From Acidimicrobiia bacterium (GTDB lineage Bacteria; Actinomycetota; Acidimicrobiia; Spongiisociales; UBA5794): DNA of 36,168 nucleotides. Location of the stretch: assembly GCA_013003395.1 (NCBI GenBank), contig JABDJC010000088.1:1-36168 (forward strand), written 5' to 3'. This document shows positions 8,960 to 17,200 of the stretch, piece by piece. Positions within the stretch are counted from its first letter, which is position 1. Every line of letters starts with the position of its first letter. The notes under the pieces were generated by a model. The model had not been told where the DNA came from. It did not search any database and was given only the letters and a program-made list of their open reading frames with translations. The position numbers and the translations under genes are program-made.

Positions 8960-9811
8960 TCAACCGCCGACTGGCTCGATATCGTCGTACGTGACGGTGA
9001 AGGCATCGGTGAAGTACTTCTTCCCGAGCTCCTCCATCGTGCCGTCAGCGATCATCGCGTCGATGGCCTGATTGACTCCGGCAACCAGGTCGCTTCCCTT
9101 CGGGAAGATGAAGCCGAGCGGATCGCTCTGCAGCGCATCGTCGATCGTCTTGATCAGATCAGCGTTCTCGCCGACATAGCCGAGGCCGGCTGCGTCGTCG
9201 ATGATGACCGCGTCGATGTCGCCGGCAATGAGTGCCTGAATCGCGAGACCAAACTGGTCGAACGCCTGAATGCGCTCGTCGCCGCCAAGCAGCGTCTGAG
9301 CCAGCTCGAAGTTCGTCGTACCCACCTGCGTGCCGACGAGGGCGTCACCATTGATGATGTCGTCCGCCGACCCGAAGCGGTCGTCGTCCAACTGGACGAT
9401 GAACTTCTGCTGCACCGTCATGTACGGCTTCGAATAGTCGACAATCTCCGCGCGTTCGTCGGTGATCGAGATGCCGTCAGCCGCCGTGTCGATTTCGCCG
9501 GCTGCAACCTGGTCGATCACGGCGGGCCATCCGGCCTCGGTCATGATGGGCTTGCAGTTGAGACGGTCGCAGATGTCGGCCCAAGCGTCGTAGTCCCAGC
9601 CAACGCCTTCGGTTTCGCCGGCAGGGATGAAGTTGAACGGTAGGTACGCGTTCTCGACGCCAACCGTCACCTCACGACACTCCAGATCTGGGAAGCCTTC
9701 GTCAGCTCCGTCACACTCGCCACCGCTGCCCGCATCGTCGGCACCGCAAGCCGACGCTACGAGCGCCACTGCAAGTGCCAGCATGGCGAGGCCACGCAAT
9801 TTGAACTTCAT
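8960..9811 (-). CDS. Polar amino-acid-binding lipoprotein of an ABC transporter (SBP family 3)
   Basis: A 283-residue lipoprotein. The N-terminus MKFKLRGLAMLALAVALVASAC is a lipoprotein signal peptide with lipobox ASAC, cleaved before Cys 22. The mature protein follows the SBP_bac_3 pattern: VTVGVENAYLPFNF, GWDYDAWADICDRL, then AAGEIDTAADGISITDERAEIVDYSKPYM, and a second lobe with VGTQVGTTNFE and GDIDAVIIDDAAG. Family 3 proteins bind polar amino acids or opines outside the cell and deliver them to HisM-type permeases. The start is clear: GAGGAGGA is 6 nt before the ATG. It opens the operon that continues through the hairpin at 8908-8928 into permease, NTF2-like and PqqB-like genes. Confidence 0.9.
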   Translation of the reverse strand: MKFKLRGLAMLALAVALVASACGADDAGSGGECDGADEGFPDLECREVTVGVENAYLPFNFIPAGETEGVGWDYDAWADICDRLNCKPIMTEAGWPAVIDQVAAGEIDTAADGISITDERAEIVDYSKPYMTVQQKFIVQLDDDRFGSADDIINGDALVGTQVGTTNFELAQTLLGGDERIQAFDQFGLAIQALIAGDIDAVIIDDAAGLGYVGENADLIKTIDDALQSDPLGFIFPKGSDLVAGVNQAIDAMIADGTMEELGKKYFTDAFTVTYDDIEPVGG

Positions 9812-9975
9812 GTTGATTCCTCCTCAGTTGGGCCTCAATCGACCCGACGGGAAGAGTACCCCGCCGGACAAGACTCTTCGAACCAGATTCATCGGCGAGC
9901 AATCGGCTCCGATGTTTCTGGTAGCCGCACGAATCGCGGTACGTTGAAGTGAATCGGTCGAAAGAAGGGGAATCA

Positions 9976-10878
9976 ATGCGCCGACTACTCACACTCGTAT
10001 CCGTCTGCATGCTCGCGCTCGGAGTAACCGCACCAGCAATGCCGGCAACGCTGCCCGAGGTCATCGAACTTCCTGATGGGTTCTTCCCAGAGGGCATCGC
10101 TGCCGGCGACGGGACCACGTTCTACACAGGGTCGCTGGTCGATGGCGCGATCTATCGGGGCGACATCAGAAGCGGCGACGGTGCCGTGCTCGTTCCTGGC
10201 GTCGAAGGCGCCCTGGCCGTTGGGATGGACTTCGATCGCCCGACAGGGACGCTGTACGTGGCCGGTGGTCCTGGTGCGGTCGTCACGGCGTACGACGGCG
10301 ATTCGGGAGCCGTGGTGGGCGTCGCAGGCGTACCTGGAGCGTTCGTGAACGACTTGATCGTCGGCGACGGCTACGTGTTCGCAACCGACTCGTTCATTCC
10401 GCAGCTCTATGCCATACCCCTCGCAGACGACGGCAGCTTCGCCGACGACGCATTTGTCATCCCGCTGAGCGGCGACTTCTCGTTCGAAGAAGGTCAGTTC
10501 AACTCGAACGGCATCGAGGTTGCGCCGGACGGTCGCTTGATCCTCGTGAACTCGTTCTTCGGCGAGCTCTACACCGTCGATCCGATGACCGGCGTCGCAA
10601 CGCTCATCGACCTTGGCGGCGAAACAGTTGCCGGTGACGGCCTCGTCCTCATCGGTCGGACGTTGTACGCGGTTGTGGGAAGCATCAACGGAATCGTCGA
10701 GATCCAGCTGTCACGTTCGTTGGCGTCCGGAACGGTCACCGACGTGATCACCGATGATGACTTCGACGTCCCAACCACAGCAGCGGCCTTCGGGCCCTAC
10801 TTGTACGGGGTGAATGCCAAGTTCTCGACGGAACCCGGCCCCGACGTCCCGTATGAAGTGGTACAAGTGGCTCGCTAG
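9976..10878 (+). CDS. Secreted SMP-30/NHL-type beta-propeller protein
   Basis: A 300-residue exported protein. MRRLLTLVSVCMLALGVTAPAMPA is a Sec signal peptide with likely cleavage after APA-MPA. The rest is a run of four-strand repeats with propeller wording: DGFFPEGIAAGDGTTFYTG, GMDFDRPTGTLYVAGG, NSNGIEVAPDGRLILVN and GDGLVLIGRTLYAVVG. This resembles SMP-30/gluconolactonase or NHL-like propellers, which bind metal and hydrolyse lactones or act as binding platforms; no catalytic residues can be fixed by eye. The ATG at 9976 is chosen because GAAGGGGA stands about 5 nt upstream; the open frame to 9949 lacks a signal peptide start. It is divergent from the transporter operon and followed by a strong hairpin at 10903-10943. 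Confidence 0.7.
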   Translation: MRRLLTLVSVCMLALGVTAPAMPATLPEVIELPDGFFPEGIAAGDGTTFYTGSLVDGAIYRGDIRSGDGAVLVPGVEGALAVGMDFDRPTGTLYVAGGPGAVVTAYDGDSGAVVGVAGVPGAFVNDLIVGDGYVFATDSFIPQLYAIPLADDGSFADDAFVIPLSGDFSFEEGQFNSNGIEVAPDGRLILVNSFFGELYTVDPMTGVATLIDLGGETVAGDGLVLIGRTLYAVVGSINGIVEIQLSRSLASGTVTDVITDDDFDVPTTAAAFGPYLYGVNAKFSTEPGPDVPYEVVQVAR

Positions 10879-10902
10879 AGCAACACTTCAGCAACTACTG
10901 AG

Positions 10903-10943
10903 CGACGCCGGCCCTCGACCGCCATCGGGCGAGGCCGGCGTCG
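10903..10943. terminator. Perfect 11-bp GC hairpin, possible terminator
   Basis: CGACGCCGGCC at 10903-10913 is exactly complementary to GGCCGGCGTCG at 10933-10943. It follows the stop codon of the propeller gene by 25 nt, so it can end that transcript, and it would also end a minus-strand transcript coming from the motif at 11115-11141. Neither side has a clear T-run, so efficiency is uncertain. Confidence 0.5.
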
Positions 10944-11108
10944 TCGCGTCAGGAGCGTGTAGCGAAGGTCCGGGCAGGGTCGACGCAACCGTCGCCGGAG
11001 TGCGTCTCAGCACGCCATCGCTGGATTCGCCAGAATGGAGGTATTGGGAGCACCGTTCCATGCAGCGGATGTTGGATCGGTGCCCCCAATTCTCGACGAT
11101 TTGCGTAC
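10903..11108 (-). ncRNA. Candidate small RNA under the ECF-type motif
   Basis: A promoter-like motif identical in layout to those of the two giant genes points into this stretch; a start near 11107 is expected from the others. The transcript would contain the imperfect stem ATTGGGGGCACCG / CGGTGCTCCCAAT (11090-11078 with 11055-11043), then an unpaired stretch with CCTCC (11041-11037), able to pair with ribosome sites, and would finish at the perfect GC hairpin 10943-10903. Open frames on this strand (54 codons from a GTG at 11113, which lies before the expected start; 57 from an ATG near 11062) lack ribosome sites. A decayed gene is an alternative. Confidence 0.3.
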
Positions 11109-11114
11109 ACGTAG

Positions 11115-11141
11115 ATTGTCCGGCGACCGTCGTCGAGTTCC
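11115..11141 (-). promoter_or_regulatory. ECF-type promoter motif, copy 4 (orphan)
   Basis: Minus strand: an A-tract (AGAAAAAA), then GGAACTCGAC (GGAAC at 11141-11137), 17 nt, then ACAAT (11119-11115). Layout and -35-like sequence match copies 1-3; the first base of the -10-like part is A in place of C. No protein gene follows. Confidence 0.5.
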
Positions 11142-11180
11142 ATTTTTTCTCAGAAGATCGATCTCGATCCCACTGAGGGG

Positions 11181-11227
11181 AAACCCCCGGACCGTCACCT
11201 CAGGGGAATGGCGGGGTCCGGGGGATT
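11181..11227 (-). terminator. Terminator of the giant M14 gene
   Basis: Ten perfect pairs, CCCCCGGACC with GGTCCGGGGG (11224-11215 and 11193-11184 on the minus strand), a 21-nt loop, and TTT directly after the second arm. It starts 12 nt after the stop codon of the giant gene. Confidence 0.6.
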
Positions 11228-11238
11228 CCCACACGGCG

Positions 11239-14200
11239 TCAGGTACCTGAGATCCGCACCCCGTTCGAGTCGAGATCGCCGACCCATACGGTGTAGTCGA
11301 CGTCGCCGCTCGGCACCGTCACCACGAAGGTTGCCAAACCGAGCGCATCCGTGAGAGCAGTGACCTCCCCGACTGTTCCGTCGCTGAGCTCCCAACGCAG
11401 GACGGCGGGTGTCGCGGTGAGCAGCCCACCATCGGACTCGACGATCGCCGTCAAGACCAGCGGAGTACCCGCCGGAGCTTCGCTCAGCAGTATCGGGTCG
11501 AGGTCGATGACACCGTTGAGGGTCTCACCATCGAGTGTCGTCGACGTTGTAGTGCCCTCGTCGACTGTCGACGGATGCCGCAGGATCCCGGTGGCGCCGG
11601 GCCGGATCCGACTCGTCCAGGACGGGTTGCCGAGACCACTCGACTGGCCCGAGGACGAATCGAGACCGGATGCATCCTTGCTGCTCGTCGACGCCGTGGG
11701 ACCGCTTGTCGGCTGGTTGGCCGGCACGGGGTTCACGATTGGGTCGTGGAGGTGGACGTTGCCACCGTCGATGTCGTTGTCGCCGCCGGTGCGTGCACCG
11801 GTGGAGTACGTGAACGGTGGTCCAGAAACCACCTCGACGTAGAACATGTCGGCTGGACCGTCCTTGTCCTTGCCATTGTCGACACCGCAGGCGAAGTACT
11901 CACCTTGACCCTCGGTGTCCGTGGCGTCGTCCTCCCAGTCACCAAGTGCGGTGAACGCGAAGGAGTTGGTCACTCCGGTCAGGTCAACCCCGTCACAGAT
12001 GACGCCGTCGCCGGTGGTCAATGACGTGATGGTCTTGGCGTATATCTCGAAGTCGAGCGCCTTGTCCTTCACCTTGAGCTTGCCCTTCAACGCACCCTTG
12101 TAGTGCTTGGCGTCGAAGCTGAAGTCGACCTCGTCGTACTTCTCGTCGGTGCCACGCTCCCAGTGTCCTGACCCGTGCACCCTGCCCTCACCGTCTGAAC
12201 AGATCGGCGCATCGGGGTCGGCGTCCGGGTCACCCAGGTTGAGCGATCCGAATTGCTCTCCCTCGATGAGTGGCACCGAGCAGCTGGTGTGGATCTCCAC
12301 CGTCTGGAGGAGCGTTTCACCGTCGGCGGAGAAGATGTGGATGAACGTCTTCGAACCGAAGTCGTCTTCGGCTTCCATCGCCGCCGACAGTGTGAAGGCT
12401 TCTCCCGGGTTCACCGTGCCTTCGAACCACACCTTGGCGTTGTCGTAGTCGGCATCGTCCTTGTTGGTGGCCTTGATGTAGACGGCACCTGCGGGAATCT
12501 CTGCGAAGTCCTCGCAGTCGGCTTTGTCCTCTTGCGAGTTGTTCGATGCCGAGCAGTCTCCACCGGTGAAGGTCAGAGTCAGCTCGTCCGGCTTGTCGTC
12601 GTTCTCACACAACGCATTGCGACACACTTCACCGTCATGGGTGATCGTGATCGACACGGTTGCAGTGTCGGTGCCGCCGTTGCCGTCGTCGACCGTGTAG
12701 GTGAACGAGTCAGCCACTGCGCCATCGCCGTTGTGGGTGTAGGTCAAGCCGTCTCCGTTGTTGACGACGGTGCCCGACGTCCCCTGAGTGAACCCACTTA
12801 TCGACAGCGAGTCACCGTCGACGTCGTTGTCGTTGTCCAACACCGAGATGTCCACTGAACCACCCTCGACCACGGTCCCGGCGTCGTCGACCGCATCAGG
12901 GTCGTCGTTGACCGAGGTGACGCTGATCGACACTGTTGCCGTGTCGGTACCGCCGTTGCCGTCGTCCGCCGTGTAGTTGAACGAGTCGTTGCCGTGGTAG
13001 TTGGCGTCAGGCGTGTACTCGAACGAGCCATCACTGTTCAATGTGAGACTGCCATGACTCACATCCGTGTCCAGGCTCGCCGACAGGGCGTCTCCATCGA
13101 CATCGGTGTCGTCACCGAGCACGCCGGGCGCCGGAACGCTCAACACTGTGTCCTCGTCGGTGAAGTACTGGTTGTCGCCTGCAACCGGGGCGTCGTTGAC
13201 CGGATCGACCGTGATCGCAACCGTTGCGGTGTCGGTCCCGCCGTTCCCGTCGTCCGCCGTGTAGGCGAACGAGTCGCTGCCGTGATAGTCGGCATCAGGC
13301 GTGTACTCGAACGAGCCGTCGTCGTTGAGCGTGAGACTGCCGTGACTCACGTCGGTTTCGAGACTCACCGTCAACGGGTCACCGTTCGGATCGCTGTCGT
13401 TGGCGAGCACTCCGGGCGCCGGAACGCTCAAAGTCACGTCCTCGTCAGTCGAGTAACCGTCGTCGTCGGCAACCGGATCCTCATTCGGTTCCTGGACGAT
13501 GGTGATCGACACCGTGGCAGTGTCCGAGCCTCCACGACCGTCTCGCACAACGTAGGTGAACGAGTCCGAGGTGGCCCCGTCCCCGTTGTGGGTGTACGTG
13601 AGCGTGCCGTTGAAATTGTCGGTCACGGTCCCGCTGGCTGGATCGGTGTACGACTGGATCGTCAACGGATCGTTGTCCGGATCCGAGTCGTTGGCCAGCA
13701 CTGAGATGATCACGGAGTCACTGGCATCAACGGTCGCCGCATCGTTCTCCGCGACCGGCGGATTGTTCAGCGGCACGACGAGGGTGCAATCGATGGGGTT
13801 GTCGCACTCGGCGAATCCGTAGACGTCGAACCCACGGGTCATGTCTCCGGCGTAGACGTGGCCTTTGTACTCCTTGGCCGACCACGCATCTGCAGCGGGC
13901 ATGTTGATGAAGCCGAGGGTATTGCCCCACGTGCTGCGGGGGTCTTCGACGTGGTCGTCCGTGTTCGACGGCCGTCCCGAGAAATCGACGTACCAGACGC
14001 CGGCCCCGTACCAACCCGTGACGAACTCGCGGGAGCCCACTGTGGACACCCCACCGAACCCGGCCTCGATCTCGCCTGGCGAAGACGTCCCATTGCCCCC
14101 GATGCGGAACACGTGAATCGTGCACGCTCGTTCACCGCGTCCAAGCGCATCCAGTTCATCGCTCAGTTCGTCGGGAGCGAACACCGGATTCGGGTTCACA

Positions 14201-17200
14201 TAGAAGCCGAGCTTCACCGGATTGGACGGCGATGCCGTATCAGTGGTCGGCTCGCCGGCAATCGGCGACAGCGCGTAGAAGTGGGCTGCCCCGATCTTGC
14301 CACCGGTACCGTTCGTATTACATCCCGTGCCCGTGACCCCTCCACCGTTCTCGTCGGTGATCACGAGGATCTCACCGTCGGAAGTCGTGTCTGCCTGGTG
14401 GGAGGTTGCGATGTCAGCGGATGGATCCGGATCCACGGGATCGTTGTTGTCGATGATCGCGATCGTCTCCACGGTTCCGGTCATCGCATCGGTGACATCG
14501 ACGATGAACGACGATTGAATCGCGGCGACGTACATCGTGTTGCCGTCCTCGGAGAAGAAGACGTCGTGTGGCTGCCACCTGCCGCTCGCCGAAGCCCCGC
14601 CCGGTGCGGTCACGACGACGCACTCATAGCTGACGCCGACAGCTGGACACCGGCCTACCGCGCTCTCCCTGCTGGCATCGATGAACCGGTAGGTGTGCGT
14701 CGCGTTGCCGTTGTCGAGGTCCCTCAAGTCGACCAGGTCCATCGCCCAGTCCGAACAGCAGTTGCTGATCGCCAGCCAATCCCCGCTCGGGTGGAGCGTC
14801 GCGTTGTGCGCCCCGCCTGGTGGGTTGGCCACGCAGGCCGGATTGGTCGTGGTGAACGTCGCCGTCACCGGGTCGAAGTTGATGCGGAAGATGTCGACGC
14901 CCTGACCGCTCGATCCGGGAATCTCAGCGAGGCAGGTCGATGTTGTCGAGTCCTCGCCGGCGACGCCGTCGAAGGTCGAGACGACCACGTTGCCGCGCAC
15001 CTGGACGTCGTTCTGCCATCCGGTGTCCTGGAAACCGCCTGCGACGGTTGGTGCCTGCGGATTGGTGATGTCGTAGATACGGAAGCCGTACCCCATCGTG
15101 CCGACGAAGGCGTAGTCATGCACCGTGCCATCGGCCGCAAGCCGCGACTGGAATTCGACATCAGTGCCCACGATGCCGCACATGTTGGCCAGGTGAACCA
15201 TGTTGAATGCCGCTCTGGGAACCGCACCCGGAGTGTTCACTGCTTCACAGGGCAGCGCAACGTTGCGTGCCGGGTCCAACTCGTGATGGTCCTCGACGTT
15301 GATCGTCACCGTTGCCGTGTCCGTCAGGCCCTCGGGGTCCGAGATCGTGTACTCGAAGGTGAACGTCCCCACAGCTCCGTGCTCGGGGTGATAGTGAAGA
15401 GTGCCGCCACCGTGATCTTCCACAGTGCCCTCTGCAGGCTGCGTGAAGCCGGTGATGGTGAGTGCTCCCCCTTCGGGATCGAAGTCGTTGTCCAGCACCG
15501 GGACCTCGATCTCGGTGACATCGTTGGTCTCGGCCACGTCGTCGTTCGCCTCAGGGGGCTGCCCGGCCATGCCGTTCCACTGGAGTGCGTTGTTGAGCAC
15601 CTGATATCCCGTGTAGGTCAAGGCGTAATCGGCGAGCCCGAACGGGTGGTAGTACTGCTGGGACGGCATCGGCAGCAGTGGTCCGATGATTCGAACGACG
15701 CCTGCTCCGTGGGCGAGCTCACCGAGGGTGACCTGGCCGGGTCCGGTGACACCTGCCACGCGCCCGCCTGCGTTCTCCCATGAGGTCTTGTTGACCGACC
15801 AGACCGGTGAGGAGTTGAAGTCGTTGCCTGCATCATCCTGGATGGCGTAGCCGATCGGTACCGGCTCGTACGTCTGATGGCGATGGCCCGTTCCTTCGGC
15901 TGCTCCCGGCTGGTTGACGTTGGCCGCCAGAGGATCGCCGTAGGTGTCGTCGGTGCCGTCAGTCGTGAAGCCGATGTTGCCGGCGTACACGCTGAAGTTG
16001 ATGATGCCGGGTCGATTGATGAGCCCCATGTAGGCGAGGTTCTTCAAGGCACCATCGGTGAGCACGAGGTTGCCGCCGTCGGCCACGTAGGACTCCAGCG
16101 CTGCTCCCCAGACGTCACGTTCGGCTTCGGTGCGATCCGATGGGCCGGGTGGTGGACCCGAATGTGTGTTGTCGAAGTCGATGCTGAGCGTCTGCGGGGT
16201 GTAGGCAGGCGTCGACGACCAGTTGACCACCAGGGCCCGGTAGTGGCCGGGAGGTGGCGTGAGCAGAGTCACCGTCTCGTCCCCCGAGCCGCTGGCCGAG
16301 CGTCCGGCCTCGAACCATTCTCCGGAGACCGGGTCCTGGACGTCTACGTAGAGGTCCCAGTCGTTGACACCTTCGTTGGCGACATCGAGCGCCACGGTCA
16401 GCTTCTGGTTGTTGTAGGCGTCTTCGACGTCGAATTCGATCGTCGCAGCGCAGCCAGGCGTTGGCTCTATCGTGCCCGGCACGTCGGTGATCCCCCGCTG
16501 GTATGCGCAGGGAGCTGTGGTCAGACCGGGGTTGTCGTAGGGGCTGCCGGCCGGGCTCGGCTGCGCGGGGCCAGTGGCAGCGGGCTCGACGAATCCGGGG
16601 AAGGCGTCGTCGGCGATGACGATGGAGCGGTACTGGCTGAGGTCGACGGTCCCATCGAGGATGTCATCAGGCTGGATCGCTTCGAGCTGGCCTGGGTCCA
16701 TGTACTGGCCGAGCTCAGTGAAGAAGTTCATGTTGGTGACGTCGTCGTACGCCACCTGGCCCGGATCTGCCCATCCCGCCTCTGGCGTGAAATCGACGTC
16801 GAGTTCGGCGATCGGCGACGTTGCGTTGTTCACCTCGTCACCGGTGAGACAGATGCGCCAAGGACCTGGAAGCGGCGAGTTGGCGTGCACGGCCTGTCCG
16901 CCCTGCACGTAGACCACCGACTGGTTGAAGTATTCGTTGACGGTTTCCCAGTCGTCGTCCGTGCCACAGGAGCTGGCGAGGGCGTCAGGGTCACTCTCGC
17001 CTCCGCGGTACTTCTCGATGATCAACGAGTTGACAGATCCGGCACTGAGGCCTCCGGCATTGAACGTGGTAGCGGTACCAACGATGCCGCCGTTGTAGAA
17101 GCCGTCATCGGGTCCGAGGACATTGAATCCGTACGTCCAGTTGTTGCTGAAGTCGAGCTGGATGCCGCTCTCGCCAGGTTGCTGTGGGAACCCGGTGTAG

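Larger units (their letters stand above)
10879..11238. other. 360-nt gap with promoter-like motif and three hairpins
   Basis: No convincing protein gene lies here on either strand. From right to left it holds the terminator of the giant M14 gene (11181-11227), a minus-strand copy of the regulon promoter motif (11115-11141), an imperfect inverted repeat (11043-11055 against 11078-11090, one mismatch in 13), and a perfect 11-bp hairpin (10903-10913 against 10933-10943). Confidence 0.6.

Noticed and set aside
9889-9916. GAACC followed by CAATC upstream of the propeller gene, similar to the regulon motif
   Set aside because: The first base is C in place of G, spacing is 2 nt shorter, no A-tract precedes it, and it is about 60 nt from the start codon, unlike the other copies.
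10949-11143. 64-codon minus-strand frame starting inside the orphan promoter motif
   Set aside because: The ATG lies in the -35-like part, so the transcript would begin after it; no ribosome site and no recognisable sequence.
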